Origin: an uncultured Wenzhouxiangella sp.
GTDB lineage: Bacteria; Pseudomonadota; Gammaproteobacteria; Xanthomonadales; Wenzhouxiangellaceae
Reading direction: 5' to 3'
DNA length: 6,416 nt
NCBI GenBank assembly: GCA_937876395.1
Contig: CALEIM010000101.1
Coordinates: 1-6,416, forward strand
The first letter of the stretch is position 1; every line of letters starts with the position of its first letter. Under the pieces are notes generated by a model that had not been told where the DNA came from, searched no databases, and saw only the letters and a list, made by a program, of their open reading frames with translations. This document shows, in pieces, positions 1 through 5,987 of this stretch. A program made the position numbers and the translations under genes.

Positions 1-222
1 TCCAACGTGGCCCGCTACGACTGGCTTCCCAATACTTGCGCCTATCGCCGCCTGCACTCCGGAAAACCTCTGCCCAAGTGGCATCCGCTGCTGGTCGGCA
101 GCCGCGATCGCATGCGCCAGAAGGGCATCAAGGTCAACCGCTACAGCCTGCCTGCAAGCGCGGTGCCGCGACGACACATGCGCCGGCACGTGATTGCGCG
201 TGTGCCGCTTCGGGTCGAGTAA
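1..222 (+). CDS. ycgN: YcgN/UPF0260 family cysteine-cluster protein, C-terminal part
   Basis: The reading frame is open from the first base and ends at TAA (220-222), giving the last 73 residues; the start lies outside the window. The segment WLPNTCAYRRL, followed by a lysine/proline stretch and WHPLLVGS (residues 8-34), matches the C-terminal half of E. coli YcgN as I recall it (WLPMTCAYRLL, then WHPLLTGS). The Cys at residue 13 belongs to the family's conserved cysteine set, which is thought to bind metal (YkgJ-like zinc or iron cluster domain). The upstream cysteines cannot be seen here. The cellular role is not established. The gene converges on queG with a 20-bp gap that has no obvious terminator. 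The Arg-rich C-terminal tail (RRHMRRH) is not something I recall from E. coli YcgN. The family call is fairly sure; function is unknown. Confidence 0.85.
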   Translation, partial: SNVARYDWLPNTCAYRRLHSGKPLPKWHPLLVGSRDRMRQKGIKVNRYSLPASAVPRRHMRRHVIARVPLRVE

Positions 223-242
223 TTGGCCGCTACGGGCGACCC

Positions 243-1334
243 CTACCCGGCCTGGTGCCGCTCCAGGGCCCACTGCACGTGCTCGCGTACCATGTCTGAT
301 GGATGCGACAAGCGGGCGCGCAGCGCCTCGATGACTTCGGGCGTGGTCGGTGCGTTGCCCAGGGCCACGGCCAGATTGCGCAGCCAGCCCGCGTGACGGG
401 TGCGGCGAATGGCGTTGCCTTCGGTGCGCTCAAGAAAGGTTTGTTCGTCCCAGGCAAACAGCTCGATCAGATCGCCGGCGTCGAGATCCTTGCGTGGGCT
501 GAAGTCGTCCTCGGTGGTAAATTGCGCGTAGCGATTCCAGGGGCACACGACCTGACAGTCGTCGCAGCCAAACACGCGATTGCCCATCAGCGGGCGCAGT
601 TCTTCGGGTATCGAGCCTTTCAGCTCGATGGTCAGATAAGAAATGCAGCGGCGCGCATCAAGCTGATAAGGCGCGGTAATCGCCTGGGTCGGGCAGATGT
701 CGATGCAACGCCGACAGCTTCCGCAGTGCGGGCTGACCGGCTCATCCGGCGGCAGCTCCAGATCGGTAAAAATCTCGCCGAGAAAAAACCACGACCCGGC
801 GTGGCGATTGAGCAAGATCGTGTGTTTGCCGATCCAGCCCAACCCGGCTTTCTCGGCCAGGGGCTTTTCCAGTACCGGTGCTGAGTCGGTAAACACGCGA
901 TAGCCGAATGGGCCAATCTTACCGGCGATGCGCTCGGCCAGCTTCTTCAGCCGCTTGCGGATCAGCTTGTGATAATCGCGCCCCAGCGCATAGCGTGAAA
1001 CCAGCGCTTTTTCGGGCTGATCGAGCAGCGCTTCCACTGGCTGTGCGGCCTCGCTCAGATAGTCCATGCGCGCCACGATCACTGAACGCGTTCCGGGGTG
1101 GAGCAGCGCCGGTCTGGAACGCTTGCGCCCGTGAGCGGCCATCCAGTCCATTTCGCCGTGCCGCCCATCATCCAGCCACGCGTTCAGGCGCTGCTCATAA
1201 GCGGCCAGATCAGTGTCGGTGATGCCCACGTCGCTGAAGCCCAGCTCGCGGCCCCAAAGCCGAATCTCATCGACCAGGCCGCCGGCATCCAGGGTGCTGT
1301 GCTTATAATCGCGCTCATGACTCATACGCGTCAT
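243..1334 (-). CDS. queG: Epoxyqueuosine reductase QueG
   Basis: QueG reduces epoxyqueuosine to queuosine in the wobble position of GUN-anticodon tRNAs, using cobalamin and two [4Fe-4S] clusters in the cytoplasm. The 363-residue product has the family order: an N-terminal segment with LGFSDVGITDTDL (31-43) and HGEMDWMAAHGRKRSRP (59-75); the cobalamin/active-site region with TDSAPVLEKPLAEKAGLGWIGK (from 149), in which Asp150 corresponds to the proposed proton donor; ferredoxin-like motifs CGSCRRCIDICP (C204, C207, C210, C214) and GCDDCQVVCPWN (C257, C260, C264), plus C230; and a C-terminal HEAT-like helical region ending LSHPSDMVREHVQWALER. The length fits (E. coli about 379). Two in-frame ATGs are possible, at 1334 and 1325. 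I chose 1334 because GTGGGATA precedes it as a weak ribosome site, while 1325 has none. An open frame continues upstream to 1763, but that part is antisense to nnr and unlike QueG. Both possible starts overlap the divergent nnr start. Confidence 0.96.
   Translation of the reverse strand: MTRMSHERDYKHSTLDAGGLVDEIRLWGRELGFSDVGITDTDLAAYEQRLNAWLDDGRHGEMDWMAAHGRKRSRPALLHPGTRSVIVARMDYLSEAAQPVEALLDQPEKALVSRYALGRDYHKLIRKRLKKLAERIAGKIGPFGYRVFTDSAPVLEKPLAEKAGLGWIGKHTILLNRHAGSWFFLGEIFTDLELPPDEPVSPHCGSCRRCIDICPTQAITAPYQLDARRCISYLTIELKGSIPEELRPLMGNRVFGCDDCQVVCPWNRYAQFTTEDDFSPRKDLDAGDLIELFAWDEQTFLERTEGNAIRRTRHAGWLRNLAVALGNAPTTPEVIEALRARLSHPSDMVREHVQWALERHQAG
1304..1309 (+). promoter_or_regulatory. Candidate -10 box of nnr-tsaE
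   Basis: TATAAT is a perfect match to the sigma70 -10 consensus and stands out in GC-rich surroundings. It ends 7 bases before the nnr ATG at 1317, so transcription would be expected to begin at or within a base or two of the start codon. No -35 hexamer resembling TTGACA lies 16-18 bases upstream, and there is no TG extension. No Shine-Dalgarno sequence is visible before the ATG, which fits a leaderless message. The box lies inside the N-terminal codons of queG on the other strand. This is inference from sequence only. Confidence 0.5.
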
Positions 1335-2798
1335 TATCCCACTGAGCCGCTGTACCGTGCCGCGTCCGTGCGCGAGCTGGATCGCCGGGCCATTGAGCAG
1401 CACGGCATTGACGGCTATGCGCTGATGTGCCGAGCCGGCGAGCGCGCGTATGCAGCACTCATGGCCCGCTGGCCGGAAGCGCGCGCGCTGACCGTTTGCT
1501 GCGGTGGCGGCAACAACGGCGGCGACGGTTTCGTGATCGCCCGCCTGGCCCACAGCGCCGGGCTGAATGTCCAGTGCATTGCCATGCAGCCGGTTGACCA
1601 ACTCACCGGCGCCGCCCGCCAGGCGGCCGAAGACTGGCTGGCGCTGGGCGGCGGGCTGGAAATGTCGAATGAGCGTCTGCGCGGCGATGTCATTGTCGAT
1701 GCGCTGCTCGGCACCGGCCTGGACCGGCCAGTGCGCAACGACTACGCCCGCCTGATCGACCACATCAACGCCAGCGGACAGCCGGTGCTGGCAGTGGATA
1801 TTCCATCAGGACTGAACGCTGATACCGGCATGCCGCTGGGACGCTGCGTGCATGCCGCGCTCACCGTAACTTTCATCGGCCGCAAGCGCGGTCTGTATAC
1901 CGGCCAGGCCGGGCGCTACTGCGGCCAGCTTGTATTCGAGCGCCTCGACATCCCGGAAAATGTTTATCAGTCGGTACCGGCCGACGGCCAGCTTCTCGAC
2001 CGCCGCCAGATGGAAAGCTGGCTGCCGCCCCGCCCGGCCGATACCCATAAAGGCGATCTTGGCCATTTGCTTGTGGTCGGCGGCAATCACGGCATGCCCG
2101 GTGCGGCGCTGCTGGCCGGGCGCGCGGCACTGCTGGCCGGCGCCGGTCGGGTCAGCCTGGCTACGCGCACGGCTCATGCCAGCCTGGCTCCGGGCATTCA
2201 GCCCGAGCTGATGAGCCACGGCATCGAAACCACCGAATCTTTCGAGTCACTGATCAATTCCGCCGACGTGATCGCGCTCGGCCCCGGCCTGGGCCGGGAC
2301 GACTGGGCCCAAGCCCTGTGGCAGCGCAGCCTGGAGCAGGATGTTCCGCTGCTGGTCGATGCCGACGCCCTGAATTTGCTTGCCGAGCGCCCCCTGCGGC
2401 GGGCAAGCTGGGTGCTGACCCCGCATCCGGGCGAGGCCGCTCGCCTGCTTGGCAGCAGCGTTGCCGATATCCAGGCGGACCGCTTTGCTGCCGTTTCAAC
2501 CCTGGCCGAACGCTTTGATGCCGTGGTCGTACTCAAAGGCCACGGCAGCCTGATTGCCGGCCCCGGAGCCACGGTCTGCCTGTGCCCCTACGGCAATCCG
2601 GCCATGGCTTCGGCGGGCATGGGCGACGCCCTGAGCGGCATCATCGCCGCGCTGCTGGCTCAGGGTCTGGCCCCGTTTGAAGCAGCCTGCTGCGGCGTTG
2701 TGGCCCATGCCCTGGCCGGCGACCGGGCCGCCCGGCGACGCCGCCAGATTCTGGCCAGCGAATTGATTGACGCCCTGCCCTTCGTACTGCCGGCGTGA
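1317..2798 (+). CDS. nnr: Bifunctional NAD(P)H-hydrate epimerase / ADP-dependent NAD(P)H-hydrate dehydratase
   Basis: Nnr (YjeF) repairs NADH and NADPH damaged by hydration: the N-terminal domain epimerises R- and S-NAD(P)HX, and the C-terminal ribokinase-like domain dehydrates S-NAD(P)HX using ADP. The 493-residue product shows both domains. The epimerase part has GGGNNGGDG (63-71), VDALLGTGLDRPV (127-139) and VDIPSGLNADTG (160-171). The dehydratase part has HKGDLGHLLVVGG (244-256), GPGLG (322-326), LTPHPGEAARLL (367-378), KGHG (407-410) and NPAMASAGMGDALSG (427-441), in which Asp437 is the expected catalytic residue of the GxGD motif. Length is close to E. coli Nnr (about 515). The ATG at 1317 gives a 13-residue lead before the conserved YRAASVRELDRRA segment. 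The frame is open further upstream, but that part is antisense to queG. There is no Shine-Dalgarno; see the -10 box at 1304. The stop overlaps the tsaE start. Confidence 0.96.
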   Translation: MTHTRHYPTEPLYRAASVRELDRRAIEQHGIDGYALMCRAGERAYAALMARWPEARALTVCCGGGNNGGDGFVIARLAHSAGLNVQCIAMQPVDQLTGAARQAAEDWLALGGGLEMSNERLRGDVIVDALLGTGLDRPVRNDYARLIDHINASGQPVLAVDIPSGLNADTGMPLGRCVHAALTVTFIGRKRGLYTGQAGRYCGQLVFERLDIPENVYQSVPADGQLLDRRQMESWLPPRPADTHKGDLGHLLVVGGNHGMPGAALLAGRAALLAGAGRVSLATRTAHASLAPGIQPELMSHGIETTESFESLINSADVIALGPGLGRDDWAQALWQRSLEQDVPLLVDADALNLLAERPLRRASWVLTPHPGEAARLLGSSVADIQADRFAAVSTLAERFDAVVVLKGHGSLIAGPGATVCLCPYGNPAMASAGMGDALSGIIAALLAQGLAPFEAACCGVVAHALAGDRAARRRRQILASELIDALPFVLPA

Positions 2799-3232
2799 GT
2801 AATACACTGAAACTGCTCAGCCGCAGCGAAGCAGATACCCTGGCCTTGGGCAAGGACCTGGCGCAACGCTTCGCCGACGGCGGCATCGTCTACCTGTCCG
2901 GCGACCTGGGTGTCGGCAAAACCACGCTGGTGCGCGGCCTGCTGCGCGCGCTGGGTTTCAAGGGACGGGTCAAAAGCCCCAGCTACGGCCTGATCGAAAG
3001 CTATGACGTCGCCGGTCTGGCCGTCCACCACCTTGATCTATACCGTCTGGGCCACGCCGAAGAGCTGCTCTATCTTGGCCTTGAAGAGCTGCTTGAACCG
3101 CACAGCCTGCTGCTCATCGAGTGGGCCGAACGCGGCAGCGGCTGGCTGCCGTCAGCCGATTGGACGATTCACATCAGTGATCCGGACGACGGCCAGCGAT
3201 TGATCGAGATCGAACCGGCAAACCCGGCCTGA
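2795..3232 (+). CDS. tsaE: tRNA t6A biosynthesis ATPase TsaE
   Basis: TsaE is the P-loop ATPase that works with TsaB, TsaC and TsaD to place threonylcarbamoyl on A37 of ANN-decoding tRNAs. The 145-residue product (E. coli 153) has Walker A GDLGVGKTT (36-44), the switch-like VKSPSYGLIESY (59-70; the usual form is SPTF or SPTY, here SPSY), HLDLYRLGH (79-87) and LLLIEWAERG (105-114), all in family order. The start is GTG at 2795, inside GTGA, where bases 2796-2798 are the nnr stop codon; this gives a 4-base overlap. No strong ribosome binding site precedes it, so translation is probably coupled to nnr. nnr-tsaE adjacency is common in gammaproteobacteria. The usual E. coli neighbour downstream, amiB, is absent; a promoter gap and an aminotransferase follow instead. 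Confidence 0.96.
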   Translation: MSNTLKLLSRSEADTLALGKDLAQRFADGGIVYLSGDLGVGKTTLVRGLLRALGFKGRVKSPSYGLIESYDVAGLAVHHLDLYRLGHAEELLYLGLEELLEPHSLLLIEWAERGSGWLPSADWTIHISDPDDGQRLIEIEPANPA

Positions 3233-3240
3233 CCGGTTCG
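3211..3240. repeat. 8-bp inverted repeat over the tsaE stop codon
   Basis: CGAACCGG (3211-3218) and CCGGTTCG (3233-3240) are perfect complements around a 14-base loop that includes the tsaE stop TGA at 3230-3232. The RNA could fold into an 8-bp stem at the end of the nnr-tsaE message. The following bases, CCCATTGCGG, contain no T run, so this is not a standard intrinsic terminator. It could stabilise the 3' end, weakly terminate, or be chance. Confidence 0.4.
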
Positions 3241-3306
3241 CCCATTGCGGCCAGACTGACGTTGCTCAAACGGGTGGCCAGACGGATAGCGTCGCATTCG
3301 GCACCT

Positions 3307-3315
3307 TGGTACAAT
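3307..3315 (+). promoter_or_regulatory. Candidate extended -10 promoter of the aminotransferase gene
   Basis: TGGTACAAT reads as an extended -10 element (TG, one base, then TACAAT, five of six matches to TATAAT) in the 170-bp gap between tsaE and the aminotransferase gene. The expected -35 positions (about 3286-3293) hold nothing like TTGACA; an extended -10 can compensate for that. Transcription would begin near 3322, giving a leader of about 80 bases. Confidence 0.45.
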
Positions 3316-3352
3316 TGCCGGTTTCCGTCCGCGCCACCGGCTCGCTGCCCGC

Positions 3353-3371
3353 CGGCTCTGGATCGGAGCCG
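3353..3371 (+). other. Small hairpin in the aminotransferase leader
   Basis: CGGCTC (3353-3358) pairs with GAGCCG (3366-3371) around a 7-base loop, 19 bases before the ribosome binding site. A second CGGCTC lies at 3338-3343 and could pair with the same GAGCCG, so two mutually exclusive hairpins are possible. No T run follows and I do not recognise a known riboswitch. It may be chance in GC-rich DNA. Confidence 0.25.
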
Positions 3372-3390
3372 ACTATCCCCGAGAATTTCC

Positions 3391-3396
3391 AAGGAG
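3391..3396 (+). promoter_or_regulatory. Ribosome binding site deciding the GTG start at 3403
   Basis: AAGGAG is a near-perfect Shine-Dalgarno with six bases to the GTG at 3403. The open frame runs upstream to 3262, but that stretch contains the promoter-like element and has no family-like residues. This site therefore fixes the start at GTG. Confidence 0.85.
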
Positions 3397-3402
3397 ACGC
3401 CA

Positions 3403-4896
3403 GTGAGCATCATCAGCAAACTCGACACGCTGCGCCAGACCGGCGGCACGAAACTGACTTCCGGCCTGAGCGACGAAATCATCGCGCGCTTCGCCCAGTC
3501 GGACCCGCGCCTGGAAGAGGCGGTTGATTACGCACTCAACGTCCTGAGCCAATGGCGCGAAGCGTATCCTGAGCTGGTTGCGCTGGACGAAGTCAGGCAG
3601 AAAGAGACGCTGCAGTCGGGCTACGTCAACTTCTATGCCGCTGACTGCGTCAATCCCTACGTAGCCCTGGCCGGCTGCGGCCCGTGGATCATCACCAGCA
3701 AGGGCGCGGTGCTGCATGAATCCGGCGGCTACGGCATGCTGGGCCTGGGACATGCGCCCAAAGCCCTGAGGGAGGCCATGGACCAGCCGCACATGATGGC
3801 CAACATCATGACGCCGAGCTTTTCTCACCAGCGTTTCTACGATGCCCTGCACAATGAAATTGGCCGTCGGCGCGATCAGGGCTGCCCCTTCAGCCGTTTT
3901 GTATGCATGAACTCCGGCTCCGAGGCAGTCACCGTCGCCTGCCGAATTGCCGACATCAACGCCCGCCGCATGACCGACCCGGATGGGCCAAAAGCCGGCT
4001 ACAAGATTCACCGCCTGGCGCTGACGGGCAGTTTCCACGGCCGCACCGACCGGCCAGCGCGATTCTCCGACTCCACCCGCAAGACCTATGCCCGCCACCT
4101 GGCCAGCTACCGCGACGAAGACACGCTGGTAACGGTCGCGCCGAACAATGTCGAACATCTGCGCCAGGTATTCGACTGGGCAGACAAGAACCGGGTCTTT
4201 ATCGAGGCGATGTTCATGGAGCCGGTGATGGGTGAAGGCAATCCCGGCATGGCGATTACGCCGGAGTTCTATGCGGAAGCCCGGCGGCTTGTCCGGGAAC
4301 ACGGTGGCCTGCTGCTGATTGATTCCATTCAGGCCGGCCTGCGCAGCCAGGGTGTTCTGTCGCTGGTCGATTACCCCGGCTTTGAAAACCTCGAAGCACC
4401 AGATATGGAAGCCTATTCCAAAGCCCTCAACGGCGGACAGTATCCGCTTTCGGTGTTGGCTCTGAGCGACACAGCCGCCGCACTCTACCGCACCGGGGTT
4501 TACGGCAATACGATGACCTCCAATCCGCGCGCTCTGGATGTCGGCACCGCCATGCTGGGCCAGATCACGCCTGAGCTGCGCCGCAATATCGTCGAACGCG
4601 GCCGTGAGTTTCTCGACAAGTTTGAAAGCCTGAAGCAGGAGCTCGACGGCAGCATCACCCTCGTTCAGGGCACCGGCCTGCTGTTCTCGCTGGAGCTCGA
4701 TGCCAAACGCTACAAGGCCTACGGTGAAAACTCGACCGAAGAATACCTGCGCATGAACGGCATCAACGTCATCCACGGCGGCGAGAACTCCCTGCGCTAC
4801 ACGCCCAGCTTCGACATCAGCAGCCAGGAAGTGGACCTGATCGTTCAGGCCACCCGTGACGCACTGCTCAACGGCCCTACGCGCAAGTCGGAATAA
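3403..4896 (+). CDS. Class III PLP-dependent aminotransferase, divergent, substrate unknown
   Basis: The 497-residue product is a fold-type I class III aminotransferase; the amino donor cannot be told from sequence. Visible landmarks: LGLGHAPKALREAM (113-126), resembling the usual 'GH.HP...A' segment; MNSGSEAV (169-176), the PLP phosphate-binding loop; GSFHGRT (209-215); EPVMGEGN (273-280); Asp307, expected to bind the PLP ring nitrogen; Lys340 in APDMEAYSKALNGG (332-345), the expected Schiff-base lysine, with the normal six-residue spacing from Asp334; and YGNTMTSNP (367-375). Two points are odd. The canonical DEVQTGFGRTG is DSIQAGLRSQG (307-317), losing the usual Glu and the GR pair. About 85 residues precede the usual family start, including a conserved-looking YVNFYAADCVNPYVALAGCGPW segment (74-95). 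Length exceeds the usual 400-460. The start is GTG, preceded by AAGGAG. The gene appears monocistronic, with its own promoter and terminator, and its base composition looks like its neighbours'. Acetylornithine, GABA or lysine aminotransferase should not be assumed. Confidence 0.9.
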   Translation: MSIISKLDTLRQTGGTKLTSGLSDEIIARFAQSDPRLEEAVDYALNVLSQWREAYPELVALDEVRQKETLQSGYVNFYAADCVNPYVALAGCGPWIITSKGAVLHESGGYGMLGLGHAPKALREAMDQPHMMANIMTPSFSHQRFYDALHNEIGRRRDQGCPFSRFVCMNSGSEAVTVACRIADINARRMTDPDGPKAGYKIHRLALTGSFHGRTDRPARFSDSTRKTYARHLASYRDEDTLVTVAPNNVEHLRQVFDWADKNRVFIEAMFMEPVMGEGNPGMAITPEFYAEARRLVREHGGLLLIDSIQAGLRSQGVLSLVDYPGFENLEAPDMEAYSKALNGGQYPLSVLALSDTAAALYRTGVYGNTMTSNPRALDVGTAMLGQITPELRRNIVERGREFLDKFESLKQELDGSITLVQGTGLLFSLELDAKRYKAYGENSTEEYLRMNGINVIHGGENSLRYTPSFDISSQEVDLIVQATRDALLNGPTRKSE

Positions 4897-4904
4897 CCAG
4901 CATG

Positions 4905-4930
4905 AGCCCCGGCAGCTAGCGGCCGGGGCT
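4905..4930 (+). terminator. Hairpin terminator after the aminotransferase gene
   Basis: AGCCCCGGC (4905-4913) pairs perfectly with GCCGGGGCT (4922-4930) around the 8-base loop AGCTAGCG, eight bases after the TAA at 4894-4896. The bases after the stem on the plus strand are TGGTTGGGTG, a poor T tract, so termination may be weak or need help. The hairpin sits between two convergent genes and could also slow transcription arriving on the minus strand from the small ORF. Confidence 0.7.
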
Positions 4931-4956
4931 TGGTTGGGTGGGCCCTGAACCTTTCT

Positions 4957-5133
4957 TCACCCGCTCAACACCGCCAGACCCGACAACAGCCCGGCCACGC
5001 CCAGACACAGGCCGGCAAGGGCCAGCAGTTCGACGGCAAGGACCGCCAGCCGCTCCAGGCGGAGTATGGTGTCACGAACGGCTCCGGGACTGCGGGGCAC
5101 GGCCTGGGGAGTGATTCTTTCGATTGCCTGCAT
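4957..5133 (-). CDS. Small membrane protein ORF (58 aa) downstream of phoU
   Basis: I do not recognise this gene. On the minus strand an ATG at 5131-5133 opens a 58-residue frame closed by TGA at 4957-4959. GGAG (plus-strand bases 5141-5144) stands 7 bases before the ATG, a proper ribosome binding site. The product starts MQAIERITPQAVPRSPGAVR, then has a short amphipathic, charged stretch (DTILRLERL, 21-29) and a hydrophobic segment from about residue 30 to 57, rich in Leu, Ala, Val and Gly and broken only by Glu35. That looks like one membrane-spanning helix with positive charge before it, suggesting the N-terminus faces the cytoplasm. It lies 92 bp after phoU on the same strand and may be read from the pst operon or from its own promoter. 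It is not PhoB, PhoR or a known Pst component. The main doubt is that GC-rich antisense DNA can mimic Leu/Ala-rich peptides; the ribosome site argues against chance. Confidence 0.6.
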   Translation of the reverse strand: MQAIERITPQAVPRSPGAVRDTILRLERLAVLAVELLALAGLCLGVAGLLSGLAVLSG

Positions 5134-5184
5134 GTCTTTTCTCCATCATGTTCTGCAACAGTGATGGCATTCCAGCAGACAGTG

Positions 5185-5201
5185 TTCTCAAAAGCTGAGA
5201 A
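5185..5201. other. Small hairpin between phoU and the small membrane ORF
   Basis: TTCTCA (5185-5190) and TGAGAA (5196-5201) are perfect complements with a 5-base loop. On the minus strand the loop is GCTTT and no T run follows, so it is a poor terminator for phoU. On the plus strand a T5 run comes only at 5215-5219, too far away. It might be an mRNA processing or attenuation element, or chance. I see no convincing promoter in the 5134-5225 gap. Confidence 0.25.
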
Positions 5202-5225
5202 TCCGGCGGCGGCCTTTTTCAGGTG

Positions 5226-5954
5226 TCAATCAGCCTGGTTGCCTGCGCCGAGGTGGCGCTCGAGCTCCTCCAGGGAGGCGTGGCGCAGGTCTTTGCCTTC
5301 GACCAGATAGACGACGTATTCGCCGATATTCTTGGCGTGGTCTCCGATACGCTCCAGCGAACGCGCCACCCAGATGGCATCTAGAACACGCTGGGTGTTG
5401 CGTGGATCTTCTGCTATGTAGGTGTGGTACTGGCGCAGAATGGCTTCGTAGTCTGCGTCGACTTTGTTGTCCTGATGAACCAGGCTCAGAGCTACCTGCG
5501 GCTCCAGGCGCACAAAGCCGTTGAGCGCATCGCGCAGCATGACACACACGGCCTGCCCCATCAGCTCCAGCTCGCGGTAGCTGCTGCGCGGCCGGTCATG
5601 CTCGCTCAGCCGGACTGCCATGCGGGCAATCTTTTCAGCCTCATCACCGATACGTTCCAGGTCATTGATGGCCTTGATGATCGCAACCACCAATCGCAGA
5701 TCACTGGCTGTTGGCTGACGCCGGGCCAGTATCATGATGCACTGCTCGTCGATGGATTTCTCCATCTGGTTGACCTGATGATCGGTCGCGATAACCCTAT
5801 GGGCCAGTTCGCTATCGGCCTCGACCAGGGCACGCATGGCATCGCTGATCATGGCCTCGGTCAGACCGCCCATGGTCATGATCTGTTTGCGCAGCGCCTC
5901 CAGCTCTTCGTTGAACTGGCGTGAGATGTGCTTGTCGAGATTCAGCTTTTCCAT
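5226..5954 (-). CDS. phoU: Phosphate signalling complex protein PhoU
   Basis: PhoU is a cytoplasmic, metal-binding helical protein that links the PstSCAB phosphate transporter to the PhoR-PhoB two-component system and keeps the Pho regulon off when phosphate is plentiful. The 242-residue product (E. coli 241) has two similar three-helix halves. Each carries the family's E/DxxxD metal-binding motif: DLERIGDEAEKIARMA (98-113, with Glu100 and Asp104) and LERIGDHAKNIGEYVVYLVEGKDLRH (200-225, with Glu201 and Asp205). The N-terminus, LDKHISRQFNEELEALRKQIMTMGGL, is typical. The ATG at 5954 is preceded by AGGA at an 11-base spacing, a little long. It starts 33 bp after the pstB stop on the same strand, so it is the next gene of the pst operon. 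Confidence 0.97.
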   Translation of the reverse strand: MEKLNLDKHISRQFNEELEALRKQIMTMGGLTEAMISDAMRALVEADSELAHRVIATDHQVNQMEKSIDEQCIMILARRQPTASDLRLVVAIIKAINDLERIGDEAEKIARMAVRLSEHDRPRSSYRELELMGQAVCVMLRDALNGFVRLEPQVALSLVHQDNKVDADYEAILRQYHTYIAEDPRNTQRVLDAIWVARSLERIGDHAKNIGEYVVYLVEGKDLRHASLEELERHLGAGNQAD

Positions 5955-5987
5955 AAGTCCGGATTTCCTGATGGGCGCGGATCAGCG

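Noticed and set aside
223..242. Possible terminator between the convergent ycgN and queG genes
   Set aside because: The 20-bp gap contains no clear stem followed by T residues on either strand.
1098..1316. Open N-terminal extension of the nnr frame
   Set aside because: It is antisense to queG and unlike any Nnr N-terminus; the ATG at 1317 fits the family length.
1335..1763. Open N-terminal extension of the queG frame, giving a 506-residue product
   Set aside because: It is antisense to the nnr epimerase domain and has no QueG-like residues; the family N-terminus begins near 1334.
3262..3402. N-terminal extension of the aminotransferase to a TTG at 3262
   Set aside because: The AAGGAG six bases before the GTG at 3403 and the promoter-like element at 3307-3315 place the start at 3403.
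3373..4776. 467-codon open frame on the minus strand inside the aminotransferase gene
   Set aside because: Long antisense frames are common in GC-rich genes. The product has no recognisable family pattern, while the plus strand encodes clear catalytic motifs.
4930..5310. 126-codon plus-strand frame between the aminotransferase and phoU
   Set aside because: It runs antisense into phoU, has no ribosome binding site, and has a Gln/Arg-rich low-complexity composition. The minus-strand 58-codon ORF explains the region better.
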